A stretch of 60,580 bases of DNA from Nocardia brasiliensis IFM 10847 (GTDB taxonomy: Bacteria > Actinomycetota > Actinomycetes > Mycobacteriales > Mycobacteriaceae): NCBI RefSeq assembly GCF_000710915.1, contig NZ_BAUA01000091.1:1-60580 (forward strand), in the 5' to 3' direction. Position 1 is the stretch's first letter. Every line of letters begins with the position of its first letter. Made by a program: the position numbers and the translations under genes. Under the pieces are notes generated by a model that was not told the DNA's origin, made no database searches, and was given only the letters and a program-made list of their open reading frames with translations. Of this stretch, positions 34,160 to 41,991 are shown in pieces.

Positions 34160-34864
34160 TCAGCCCGCGGCGAAGGCGAGGTTGTCCGGGGTGGTCGGCA
34201 CCGCGAGACCGGCGAGCGCCTTGGCGTGCAGCGCGCTCTTGATCACCGGCAGGTTGGGCTTGCGGTTGCTCGCCAGGGCGGCGGCGCGCGCGACGGCGGT
34301 CGCCAGCAACGACTCGGCATCGGCCTTGCCGTCGACGATGCCCGCGGCGATCGCCTCGTCGGCCGGGTAGCGATGGCCGGTGGTCATCGCCTGCACGCAG
34401 ACCTGATTCGCCAGCCGCTCGGTGAGCAGCGCGTTCATGCCGACCGTGAACGGCATGCCCAGGTGCACCTCGGGCAGGCAGTAGAAGCCGCGGTCGGCGC
34501 GCATCACCCGGAAGTCGTGCGAGGTGGCCAGCATCGCGCCCGCGCCGAACGCGTGACCGTTGATCGCCGCCACCGTCGGCATCGGAAATTGCAGCAAGCG
34601 GGTGTACAGCGTGTGCACGCGGTCCAGGTAGGCGTGCGTCTTGTCCAGGTTGCCGAACAGCCAGTCCGTGTCGAGCCCGTTGCTGTAGAACTTGCCGGTC
34701 GCCACGGTCACCAGCGCGGCCGGGCCCTCGGAGCCCTCCACCTTGTCCAGCACCCGGTGGAACTCATCGATCCAGTCCGGGTGGAAGCGGTTCTCGCTGT
34801 CGGTCTGTCCCTCGTTCCCGAGGTACACGACGAACACTTCCCCTTCACGTTCCAGATACGGCAT
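34160..34864 (-). CDS. Enoyl-CoA hydratase/isomerase family protein
   Basis: 234 residues from ATG 34864, with TACGCT (plus 34871-34876) six bases upstream and no Shine-Dalgarno. The crotonase fold is seen in NGLDTDWLFGN, FPMPTVAAINGHAFGAGAMLATSHDFRVM and RGFYCLPEVHLGM, where the oxyanion and catalytic region lies. The family hydrates or isomerises enoyl-CoA esters. It is shorter than typical (about 260), like the Delta3-Delta2 isomerase-like branch. A palindromic CTAC-CATG-GTAG element lies upstream. The gene has no counterpart at this place in M. tuberculosis as I recall it. Confidence 0.85.
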   Translation of the reverse strand: MPYLEREGEVFVVYLGNEGQTDSENRFHPDWIDEFHRVLDKVEGSEGPAALVTVATGKFYSNGLDTDWLFGNLDKTHAYLDRVHTLYTRLLQFPMPTVAAINGHAFGAGAMLATSHDFRVMRADRGFYCLPEVHLGMPFTVGMNALLTERLANQVCVQAMTTGHRYPADEAIAAGIVDGKADAESLLATAVARAAALASNRKPNLPVIKSALHAKALAGLAVPTTPDNLAFAAG

Positions 34865-34896
34865 GCGAGGAGCGTATCCGGCGCACACCGAACTTC

Positions 34897-34910
34897 CTAC
34901 TCATGGGTAG
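34897..34910. promoter_or_regulatory. Operator candidate upstream of the enoyl-CoA hydratase gene
   Basis: CTACTCATGGGTAG matches its reverse complement at 12 of 14 positions and lies 33-46 bases upstream of ATG 34864, next to the expected -35 position. It resembles short palindromes bound by TetR-type lipid regulators; no regulator is adjacent. Confidence 0.45.
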
Positions 34911-35113
34911 CAACATCACAGTTGCCGAGTTGGGCACCCCGAAGCCACTGCACCACCCCACCCAACCGCGCAGTCCGCAACACGCAACCCGCGGCACAAC
35001 GCCGCCACTCCCCCACCGAAAGTCCCCACCACGGAGCGAGTCTTACGAGCGACCCGTTCGCGGCCGTCGCGACACCAGGGGCCGCGAACAACGCCGCGCC
35101 CGCGCGGCCGACA

Positions 35114-35134
35114 ACACGACTATCGTGTGATTCC
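35114..35134 (+). promoter_or_regulatory. deoD promoter with overlapping inverted repeat
   Basis: TATCGT (35121-35126) lies eight bases before ATG 35135 with no Shine-Dalgarno. ACACGA and TCGTGT with a CTA spacer (35114-35128) form a perfect inverted repeat over the -10 element, suggesting repression. Confidence 0.5.
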
Positions 35135-35914
35135 ATGCTTGCCGAACAGGCCGCCGAGGCGATCGCCGAACGTACTGGAGTGCCGCGTCATCGCGTTGCG
35201 GTGGTGCTCGGATCGGGTTGGCAGGAGGCGGCGGCCGAGATCGGTTCACCGGTCGCCTCGGTTCCGATGTCGGAGTTGCCCGGCTTCGGTATGCCGAGCG
35301 CGCAGGGGCACGGCGGCATGGTGCATTCGGTCGGCGTCGGTGACACGCCGGTGCTGCTGTTGATGGGTCGTCAGCACCTCTATGAGGGCTACCAGCCAGG
35401 TGATGTGGTGCATCCGGTCAGTGCCGCGATCGCGGCGGGAGCCGAGATCGTGCTGCTCACCAACGCCGCGGGCGGTATCCGCGAGGGGCTGCGGGTCGGC
35501 GAGCCGGTGTTGATCAACGATCACTTGAACCTGACCGGGCGGACCCCGCTGACGGGTGCCACCTTCGTCGATCTGGTCGACGCCTGGGATCCCGAATTGC
35601 GTGCCCTGGCAAAGGAAATCGATTCGAGCCTGACCGAGGGCGTGTACGCGGGCCTGACCGGCCCGCAGTACGAGACGCCCGCGGAGATCCGGATGTTGCG
35701 CACCATGGGCGCCGATCTGGTCGGCATGTCGACGGTGCTCGAAGTGATCGCGTGCCGGGCGCTGGGCGCGCGGGTGCTGGGTATCTCGCTGGTCACCAAC
35801 CTGGCCGCCGGTGTCACCGGCGGACATCTGTCGCACGCCGAGGTGCTCGCCGAAGGGCACGCCGCCGCACCGCGTTTGGGCAAACTGCTGCGCGGCGTGC
35901 TGGAACGGGTCTAG
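35135..35914 (+). CDS. deoD: Purine nucleoside phosphorylase
   Basis: 259 residues from ATG 35135. It cleaves purine (deoxy)nucleosides with phosphate to base and (deoxy)ribose 1-phosphate. It is the trimeric, mammalian-like type: VVLGSGW for phosphate, MGRQHLYEGY, LLTNAAGG, GLTGPQYETPAEIRML with the purine-site Glu, GMSTVLE, and SLVTNLAAG with the conserved Asn. It matches Rv3307. pmmB begins at the very next base, so the two are translationally linked. Confidence 0.93.
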   Translation: MLAEQAAEAIAERTGVPRHRVAVVLGSGWQEAAAEIGSPVASVPMSELPGFGMPSAQGHGGMVHSVGVGDTPVLLLMGRQHLYEGYQPGDVVHPVSAAIAAGAEIVLLTNAAGGIREGLRVGEPVLINDHLNLTGRTPLTGATFVDLVDAWDPELRALAKEIDSSLTEGVYAGLTGPQYETPAEIRMLRTMGADLVGMSTVLEVIACRALGARVLGISLVTNLAAGVTGGHLSHAEVLAEGHAAAPRLGKLLRGVLERV

Positions 35915-37411
35915 ATGCTGCGCTTCGGCACCGCCGGCCTGCGGGGTCCGCTGCAGGACGGCCCTGACGGCATGAACGTGCACACGGTGTCCAGGGCCAG
36001 CGCGGGCCTGGTCGAATGGTTGCGCGGCCGCTGCCTCGGCGGTGGCACGGTGATCGTCGGCCGCGACGCCAGGCACGGGTCCGCCGAGTTCGCCACGGCT
36101 ACCGCGGAAATCTTCGCCGCAGCGGGCTTTCCGGTGACCTTGCTGCCGCGCCCGCTGCCCACCCCGGTGGTCGCCTACGCGGTGCGCGAACTCGGCGCGG
36201 TGGCCGGGGTGCAGATCACCGCCTCGCACAATCCCGCCACCGACAACGGCTACAAGGTCTATCTCGACGGCGGCTCCCAGTTGCTCGCCCCGGCCGACAC
36301 CGAGATCGAACGCTGTATCGACGCGGTCACCGAGCCGATCGCACGCACGCCGGTCGTACCGTCGGACGACGACGTAGTGCGGCGCTACCTGGCCCGAGTG
36401 GCGTCGTTGCCGGCCCTGATCGGCGGTCCCGGCGCGCGCGCACCGATCCGGATCGCGCTCACCACGCTGCACGGCGTCGGCGGCGAGCTGGTGCGGCAGG
36501 CGATGACCGCGGCGGGTTTCACCGATGTGCACGTGGTCGAGGAACAGTTCGCACCGGATCCCGACTTCCCGACCGTCGCGTTCCCGAACCCGGAGGAGCC
36601 GGGCGCCACCGATCTCCTGCTCGCCCTGGCCGCGCGGGTCGACGCCGACGTGGCGATCGCGCTGGATCCCGATGCCGACCGCTGCGCCGTGGGAATTCCG
36701 TTGCCGGACAACACCTGGCGCATGCTGCGCGGCGACGAAACCGGCGTGCTGCTCGGCGACTGTGTGCTGCGCACCGCCCCGCCGGACGCGCTGGTGGCGA
36801 CGACGATCGTGTCCTCCCGGCTGCTCTCCAGGATCGCCGCTGCGCGCGGTGCGCGGTATGCCGAGACGCTCACCGGGTTCAAATGGCTGGCCCGGGCGGG
36901 CGACGGCCTGGTCTACGCGTACGAGGAGGCGATCGGCCACTGCGTCGATCCGGCGACGGTCCGGGACAAGGACGGCATCTCGGCCGCCGTGCTGGCCGTG
37001 GACCTCGTGGCGCGGCTGAAGGCGGCGGATCGCACGCTGCGCGACGAATTGGACGACTACGCCGTCCAATTCGGCCTGTACAGCACCGACCAGGTGTCGC
37101 TGCGCCTCGCTTCACCCGCGGCCGCGGCCGACGTGGTCGCCCGACTGCGGGCGAACCCGCCGGACGAGATCGCGGGCGAGCCGGTGAAGTACACCGATCT
37201 GCTCCAGGTGCGCGGGCGGATGCGCACCGACGCGTTGATCTTCGAGGGCGCGGGCACGCGTCTGGTGGTCCGGCCGTCCGGCACCGAGCCGAAACTCAAG
37301 TGCTATCTGGAGGTGCTGACCCCGGTCGGCGACCGGTCCGAGTTGGCCACCGCCAGGACAACTGCGGGACAACACCTTTCCGTCCTGCGCGAATACTGCC
37401 GACAGCTCTGA
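35915..37411 (+). CDS. pmmB: Phosphomannomutase/phosphopentomutase-type sugar phosphomutase
   Basis: 498 residues; ATG 35915 directly follows the deoD stop codon (TAG-ATG). It is an alpha-D-phosphohexomutase: FGTAGLRG, TASHNPATDNGYKVY with the phosphoserine, DPDADRCAVG for magnesium, GDETGVLLGD, AYEEAIGH, and RPSGTEPKLKCY for phosphate. Coupling to deoD suggests it may act on (deoxy)ribose 1-phosphate, as some members of this family do, in addition to or instead of mannose phosphate. The symbol follows Rv3308. Confidence 0.9.
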   Translation: MLRFGTAGLRGPLQDGPDGMNVHTVSRASAGLVEWLRGRCLGGGTVIVGRDARHGSAEFATATAEIFAAAGFPVTLLPRPLPTPVVAYAVRELGAVAGVQITASHNPATDNGYKVYLDGGSQLLAPADTEIERCIDAVTEPIARTPVVPSDDDVVRRYLARVASLPALIGGPGARAPIRIALTTLHGVGGELVRQAMTAAGFTDVHVVEEQFAPDPDFPTVAFPNPEEPGATDLLLALAARVDADVAIALDPDADRCAVGIPLPDNTWRMLRGDETGVLLGDCVLRTAPPDALVATTIVSSRLLSRIAAARGARYAETLTGFKWLARAGDGLVYAYEEAIGHCVDPATVRDKDGISAAVLAVDLVARLKAADRTLRDELDDYAVQFGLYSTDQVSLRLASPAAAADVVARLRANPPDEIAGEPVKYTDLLQVRGRMRTDALIFEGAGTRLVVRPSGTEPKLKCYLEVLTPVGDRSELATARTTAGQHLSVLREYCRQL

Positions 37412-37432
37412 TCGCCCAGGCATCATCATTTG

Positions 37433-37657
37433 ATGACGGCGATGCACTGTACTCACTGCGGCGGCGACGGCCTGGTCCCCGGTTTCATCGAGGATTCCGG
37501 CGACAGTTCCCGCGGCCACGTCCGCTGGACCGAGGGCGCCCTGGAGATCGGCTCCTGGGGCGCCATCCGCACCGGCCGGCCCCACTGGCTGGTCGATGCC
37601 TACCGATGTCGGGACTGCTCGCACCTGGTCCTGTTCACCAGGCCCCAGGAGAAGTAA
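37433..37657 (+). CDS. Small CxxC zinc-ribbon protein
   Basis: 74 residues from ATG 37433. Two cysteine pairs, CTHC near the N terminus and CRDC near the C terminus, are spaced to bind one zinc ion. Between them lies VRWTEGALEIGSWGAIRTGRPHWLVDAY. The composition suits a small zinc-ribbon protein of unknown role. It follows pmmB by 21 bases and converges with upp (8 bases). Confidence 0.65.
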   Translation: MTAMHCTHCGGDGLVPGFIEDSGDSSRGHVRWTEGALEIGSWGAIRTGRPHWLVDAYRCRDCSHLVLFTRPQEK

Positions 37658-37665
37658 GAAGCGCC

Positions 37666-38289
37666 TCAGCGGGGGCCGAACTGCCGATCGCCTGCGTCGC
37701 CGAGGCCGGGGACGATGTAGGCGTTCTCGTTCAGGCCCTCGTCGACGGCCGCGGTGACCAGGCGTACCGGATGCCCCGACGCGGCCAGCGCGGCCACCCC
37801 CTCCGGTGCGGCGACCACGCAGATCGCGGTGATGTCGGTGGCGCCACGGGCGGCGAGCAGTTCCAGGGTGTGCCGCATCGAGCCGCCGGTGGCCAGCATC
37901 GGATCGAGCACGTAGACCGGGAGTCCGGCCAGATCGTCGGGCAGCGACTCCATATACGGGACCGGCTGATGGGTCTGCTCGTCGCGCGCGATACCGACGA
38001 AGCCGACCCTGGCGTCGGGGACCAACTCGGCGGCCGCGTCCACCATGCCCAGGCCCGCCCGCAGCACCGGCACCAGCAGCGGCGGCTGGGCCAGCCGCGC
38101 ACCCTGGGTGACGGCCACCGGCGTGCTGATCTCGAATCGCTGCGCGGGCGCGTCGCGCAGCGCCTCGTAGATGAGGATGCGGGTGAGATCGCGCAGCGCG
38201 GTACGGAAGGCGGAATTGTCGGTTCGCGCATCTCGCATCGTGGTCAACAGGGCGGCGGCGAGCGGGTGGTCCACGGTGTCAGTACGCAT
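37666..38289 (-). CDS. upp: Uracil phosphoribosyltransferase
   Basis: 207 residues from ATG 38289; TATCGT lies six bases upstream (plus 38296-38301), so it is probably leaderless. It makes UMP from uracil and PRPP. The PRPP loop VYVLDPMLATGGSM is the family signature. VPVLRAGLGM, MESLPDDLAGLPVYV and the C-terminal uracil-binding GLNENAYIVPGLGDAGDRQFG confirm it. Matches Rv3309c. Confidence 0.95.
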   Translation of the reverse strand: MRTDTVDHPLAAALLTTMRDARTDNSAFRTALRDLTRILIYEALRDAPAQRFEISTPVAVTQGARLAQPPLLVPVLRAGLGMVDAAAELVPDARVGFVGIARDEQTHQPVPYMESLPDDLAGLPVYVLDPMLATGGSMRHTLELLAARGATDITAICVVAAPEGVAALAASGHPVRLVTAAVDEGLNENAYIVPGLGDAGDRQFGPR

Positions 38290-38435
38290 GAGGGAACGAT
38301 AAAGTGAGTCAGGGTCTGCCGCCGAAAGCTCGCCCCGAAAGTTTTTTCGCATCGGTGGGAACCGAACGGGAAGAGCGCGCGTCGAACCAAGTGGATGACG
38401 TACTCTGCCTGGGAACAAGGATGGGGGAAGCTCTG

Positions 38436-38759
38436 ATGCGGAAGATGTCGGCGGATACCGAGGGCATCGCGGCCTACGGCGCGACCGCGCATGTGATGGC
38501 CGGCGAAATGGCCACGGCCGCGGCCGGCGCGGCGGCGGCCGAACCCGTATTACTGGGCCCGATCATGGGACTCATCGGCGGCGATTTCATGGCCGCTTAC
38601 GCCGCGGCGCACGCCGGGCACGTCGCCGCCATCGGGCAATTGTCCGCGGTGCTGACCAGCATGGGCGGCGCGGCCACCGGCGCAGCCACGGTACTCACCG
38701 AAACCGACGTCGACCACGCGGGATCGCTGCAGAGCGCGGCCGCCGAACTGGACGGGTGA
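38436..38759 (+). CDS. EspC-like type VII secretion target protein
   Basis: 107 residues from ATG 38436, with GGGGGAAG about 6 bases upstream. It is a helical, Ala/Gly-rich protein (MSADTEGIAAYGATAHVMAGEM, LSAVLTSMGGAATGAATVL, SLQSAAAELDG) that fits the EspC/DUF2580 family (PF10824) linked to ESX secretion. Such proteins are about 100 residues and fold as a helical pair. It heads a compact set of genes: 4 bases to the next gene and overlaps thereafter. Confidence 0.75.
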   Translation: MRKMSADTEGIAAYGATAHVMAGEMATAAAGAAAAEPVLLGPIMGLIGGDFMAAYAAAHAGHVAAIGQLSAVLTSMGGAATGAATVLTETDVDHAGSLQSAAAELDG

Positions 38760-38763
38760 GCTC

Positions 38764-39888
38764 GTGATCGATATCGAGGCACTGGCCAAACCGATCATCG
38801 AGCTGCTGTCCAGCTTCGGTTCCGGCGTACTGCCGTCCGGCGGACCGTCCGACGCGCTGCGCGGCACGTCCAGCGTGGTCGACCAGATCCACCAGATGGG
38901 TCGCGACAGCATCAACGGTATGAACACGGCCTGGGACGGCCAGGCCGCCGACGCCGCCACCGCCAAGGCGCTGCGGGTGCAGACCTCCGCCGCCACCATC
39001 TCCGACCGTGGCAACGACATGGCAACCGTGGTGAATCAGGCCGCGGCCCAGGTCGAGACGGGCCAGAAGGAACTCACCGGCATCGTCGAATCGTTCGTGA
39101 ACACCGCCGTCAGCGCGGGCCCCGCGCTGGCCACGCCGGCGGGCATGACGATGATCGTCGGTTCCGCGATCGACCACCTCGGGCAGGCGCTCAACGTGGT
39201 CGGCCGGGTGCGCAGCGAGCTGGACACGCAGACCGCCTCGATGACCGAGCTGACGCCGCCGCCGTCCACGCCGTCGCTCGCGGGCACCGCCACCTCCGCC
39301 GCGAGCGCGCAGCAGTTCGTGTCGACCGCGACCAGCGCGCTCAGCGGTGCGGGTTCGATGGCGAGCGGCCTGATGAGTTCGGCGATGTCCACCATCCCGG
39401 CGTCGATGCCGAGCACCACCGCCAACACTCAGAACGCGCCGAGCACCACCACGAAGCCCAACACGGGTTCGTCGGGTCTGTCGGCCGACGGCAAGGGCGT
39501 GAAGATCACGCTGCCCGACGGCAGCGTCGTCGAGGCGCCCAACGAAAAGGCGGCGACCGCCGTCCGCTCGGCGATCAGCGCGGTCGGCACCCCGTATGTG
39601 TGGGGCGGCAACACCCCCGGCGCCGGATTGGATTGCAGCGGACTCACCAAATTCGCCTACGGCGAGGCCGGCGTCGACATCCCTAGACTGGCCGCCGATC
39701 AGGCCACCGGAAGTCCGGTCTCCCCCGGCGACCTGATGCCCGGCGATCTGGCCATCTGGGATGGCCACGTCGCCATGGTGATCGGCAACGGACAGTTCGT
39801 CGAGGCCGGTGACCCGGTCCAGATCAGCTCTATTCGAACGGAGAACTCAGGAATGGGCTTCCACGGCTTCTACCGGCCGACCTCATGA
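38764..39888 (+). CDS. WXG-type N terminus fused to an NlpC/P60 cysteine peptidase
   Basis: 374 residues from GTG 38764. The N-terminal 150 residues are helical with a W-D-G motif at 57-59 (NTAWDGQAADAATAKAL), the hallmark of WXG/ESX substrates. A Ser/Thr/Ala-rich linker (about 155-235) leads to an NlpC/P60 domain with Cys291 (GLDCSGLTKFAYGEAG) and His335 (WDGHVAMVIG), which cleaves peptidoglycan peptide cross-links. There is no Sec signal peptide, so export through a type VII system is likely. It is translationally coupled to the next gene (ATGA). Confidence 0.85.
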   Translation: MIDIEALAKPIIELLSSFGSGVLPSGGPSDALRGTSSVVDQIHQMGRDSINGMNTAWDGQAADAATAKALRVQTSAATISDRGNDMATVVNQAAAQVETGQKELTGIVESFVNTAVSAGPALATPAGMTMIVGSAIDHLGQALNVVGRVRSELDTQTASMTELTPPPSTPSLAGTATSAASAQQFVSTATSALSGAGSMASGLMSSAMSTIPASMPSTTANTQNAPSTTTKPNTGSSGLSADGKGVKITLPDGSVVEAPNEKAATAVRSAISAVGTPYVWGGNTPGAGLDCSGLTKFAYGEAGVDIPRLAADQATGSPVSPGDLMPGDLAIWDGHVAMVIGNGQFVEAGDPVQISSIRTENSGMGFHGFYRPTS

Positions 39889-40226
39889 CGCAGCCGCAGA
39901 TTCCGAACGTCACGGTGGCCGCCAGCACCAACCGGTCCGGGACCATCTCGGTGCGCGCCACCGATCAGGGCATGCCGGTGGAGATCAAGTTCGAGCGCAG
40001 CGAATACCGTTACGGTGCTCAGACTCTCGCGAACGAGATCCTGCGGCTCACCAAGCGCTCCACCGTCGCCGCGAAAGCCCGCAGGCGCGAATTGCTGGCC
40101 GAGGCCGGCATGCCCGCCGACATCCTCGACCGGCTCGGCCTGCCCACCCGGCAGGCCGCGGTCGACGAGCTGGACCGGATCGACGACGCGGACACCGGAC
40201 CGACGACCTGGATGAGGCCCGTATGA
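39885..40226 (+). CDS. Unknown protein with a YbaB/EbfC-like core, type VII cassette
   Basis: 113 residues from ATG 39885, overlapping the peptidase stop by four bases. The segment GTISVRATDQGMPVEIKFERSEYRYG, then a helix LANEILRLTKRSTVAAKARRRELL, resembles the YbaB/EbfC fold of the gene two frames downstream, though without that family's typical coiled-coil start. The C terminus is acidic. No secretion signal, so it is probably a cytosolic partner. The assignment rests on pattern only. Confidence 0.65.
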   Translation: MTQPQIPNVTVAASTNRSGTISVRATDQGMPVEIKFERSEYRYGAQTLANEILRLTKRSTVAAKARRRELLAEAGMPADILDRLGLPTRQAAVDELDRIDDADTGPTTWMRPV

Positions 40227-40264
40227 GCGAGCGGAGCGAGCGAGCGATGGTTACTGCCGCATGA
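40223..40264 (+). CDS. Bridging mini-frame (13 residues) carrying the GAGCGA repeat
   Basis: ATG 40223 overlaps the stop of the upstream gene (ATGA). Its TGA overlaps ATG 40261 of the YbaB gene (again ATGA). It encodes MSERSERAMVTAA. The DNA holds a GAGCGAGCGGAGCGAGCGA repeat. A related frame joins sdhC and sdhD at 46745-46828. It may be a translational coupling device or the coding side of a repeat element. Confidence 0.5.
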   Translation: MSERSERAMVTAA

Positions 40265-40608
40265 GTGCCGAGATGGACGCGTTGGTCGCCAACGCGACGC
40301 AGAAGCTGGAGGCGCTGGAGGCGGCGCTGTACGGCCTCAAGCAGGTCCGGGGTCGCCACACCACCGACGACGGCTCGGTCACCGTCGAGGTGGACAGCGA
40401 CGGCGCGCTCGTCGCGCTGAGCCTCGCCGAGACCGTCACCTCGCTGCCGCCGGCCGAGGTCGGACAGCTGATCGTCTGGGCGTGCAGGCAGGCCGCGGAG
40501 GACGCGGGCAACCAGCGCTCGAAGGTCGTTGCGACACTGAACGAGTCGTTCGTTCCGCCGGCGAACCCCGCCGGCGGAACCATTGGGGGCGGGCCGGATA
40601 GTGCCTGA
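40261..40608 (+). CDS. YbaB/EbfC family protein, type VII secretion cassette
   Basis: 115 residues from ATG 40261. An N-terminal helix (MDALVANATQKLEALEAALYGL) precedes SVTVEVDSDGALVALSLAE and a second helix (EVGQLIVWACRQAAEDA), the layout of YbaB/EbfC nucleoid-associated proteins (PF02575). Copies beside WXG and EspC genes are common in Nocardia and may act as chaperones or structural partners rather than DNA binders; that is inference. Ends 26 bases before the next gene. Confidence 0.75.
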   Translation: MSAEMDALVANATQKLEALEAALYGLKQVRGRHTTDDGSVTVEVDSDGALVALSLAETVTSLPPAEVGQLIVWACRQAAEDAGNQRSKVVATLNESFVPPANPAGGTIGGGPDSA

Positions 40609-40621
40609 CGCGGAAGGTAGA

Positions 40622-40635
40622 TAGGCTTCCGCTCA
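40622..40635 (+). promoter_or_regulatory. Leaderless promoter of the Rv3311-like gene
   Basis: TAGGCT at 40622-40627 lies seven bases before ATG 40635 and no Shine-Dalgarno is present. Confidence 0.55.
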
Positions 40636-41885
40636 TGGCTTCTGGAGACATCGTCCCGATCGAGCTCGGCCTGACCGACGGCGATCTCGTCACCCTGTGG
40701 GCACCGCGCTGGCGAGACGGTGACGACGAGTGGGAGGCGTTCCTCGGACACGAGGACTCCCTCTACGGTTTCGAGACCGTTGCGGAGCTGGCCGCGTTCA
40801 TCCGGACCAACTCCGACAACGACCTCGTCGACCATCCGGCGTGGAAGGTCGTCGCCGGGCTGTCGGCGGTGGAACTGGAGCCGGAGGAGAACTTCTCCTT
40901 CGATCTGGTCGCCGTGCCCGAGCTGGCGGCGGGCGAGCCCGAGGTGGAGACCATCGCCGAGCTCGAAGACACCCTCAGCATGGTCCGCAACATCGGCGAG
41001 GTGTGCGAACTGGAGACGGTGACCAAGTTCTTCGGGTCGCATCCGGTGCTCGGCGCGCTGCCCGGCGGTGTGAACGCCTTCCTCGGCCGCGACGGCGAAG
41101 AGCTGTGGGACCAGATCGGCGCCGCCATCGCCAAGGGCTGGGACGACGTGCTGGACGCCATCGACTCGGTCGTGCAGACCCCCGACGTCGACGCGGAGGC
41201 GGTCGCCGTCGCCGAGGCCGAACTGCTGGCCGCCGAGGAGAACGTGGTCGACGCCGACGACGCGGCGGACAACGAAGAAGACGAGTTCGAGCCCGTCGAC
41301 CTGGATGCCGACGACGAGGACGAAGAAGACGAGGACGAATCGTTCTGGAACGAGGTCGGCATCGACCCGGTCAAGATCGTCACCTCGGACGGCACGTACT
41401 TCACGCTGCGCTGTTACCTGGACGACGAGCCGATCTTCCTCGGCAGCGACAACGCGATCACGGTGTTCACCTCCGAGCGCGCGCTGGCCCGCTACCTGGC
41501 CGACGATCACGAGCACGACCTGGCGCGCGTCAGCACCTTCACCGATGTGCAGACCGCCGCGGTGGACGGCTCGCTGGAGGTCGAGGTCACCGACGAGAAC
41601 GTCTACGTACTACCCGGGCTGGCCGACGATCTGGCCGAGGGCCCGGAAGCGGTCGACATCGAACAGCTCGACCTGGCGGTCGAATTGTTCACCGACGCCT
41701 CCGACTACGCGGGCGACGATGTCGTGGAACAGGCCCTGGCCCAGTCCACTCCGCTCGGCTGGTATGTGTCGTACCTGCTGAACCCGGACCCGAGCCGGAT
41801 GGCGCCCAACCCGCCGTTCGCCGCCGAGGCGCAGTCCTGGCGGGAGCTGGAACGCAATTTCGAATCCCGGCTCAACCCGCAGTAG
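40635..41885 (+). CDS. Conserved actinobacterial protein (Rv3311-like) with acidic linker and repeated module
   Basis: 416 residues from ATG 40635. Very acidic. The N-terminal module (TDGDLVTLWAPRW, WEAFLGHEDSLYGFETVAELAAFI, DNDLVDHPAW) resembles a second module after residue 250 (TSDGTYFTLRCYLD, IFLGSDNAITVFTSERALARYL, EHDLARVSTF), pointing to an internal duplication. Between them residues about 190-240 form a strongly acidic run (NEEDEFEPVDLDADDEDEED). Function unknown; homologues are sometimes annotated as primosomal protein without firm evidence. Position matches Rv3311. Confidence 0.75.
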   Translation: MASGDIVPIELGLTDGDLVTLWAPRWRDGDDEWEAFLGHEDSLYGFETVAELAAFIRTNSDNDLVDHPAWKVVAGLSAVELEPEENFSFDLVAVPELAAGEPEVETIAELEDTLSMVRNIGEVCELETVTKFFGSHPVLGALPGGVNAFLGRDGEELWDQIGAAIAKGWDDVLDAIDSVVQTPDVDAEAVAVAEAELLAAEENVVDADDAADNEEDEFEPVDLDADDEDEEDEDESFWNEVGIDPVKIVTSDGTYFTLRCYLDDEPIFLGSDNAITVFTSERALARYLADDHEHDLARVSTFTDVQTAAVDGSLEVEVTDENVYVLPGLADDLAEGPEAVDIEQLDLAVELFTDASDYAGDDVVEQALAQSTPLGWYVSYLLNPDPSRMAPNPPFAAEAQSWRELERNFESRLNPQ

Positions 41886-41905
41886 ACCCGGACCCGCAGT
41901 AGCCA

Positions 41906-41937
41906 CGAGCCCCCGCCGCATCCGCGACGGGGGCTCG
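41906..41937. terminator. Hairpin terminator
   Basis: CGAGCCCCCG (41906-41915) and CGGGGGCTCG (41928-41937) form a 10-base stem with a 12-base loop, followed by GCTTGTTT. It ends the Rv3311-like gene. Confidence 0.7.
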
Positions 41938-41957
41938 GCTTGTTTCGGCTTCGGTTG

Positions 41958-41991
41958 CCGCCGTGGTCAATTCACCGCCGTGGTCAATTCA
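41958..41991. repeat. Perfect 17-base tandem duplication at a gene end
   Basis: CCGCCGTGGTCAATTCA occurs twice head to tail (41958-41974, 41975-41991). It covers the stop codon of the leftward thioesterase-like gene (41984-41986) and leaves a second copy of the stop-containing sequence downstream in another frame. Confidence 0.85.
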
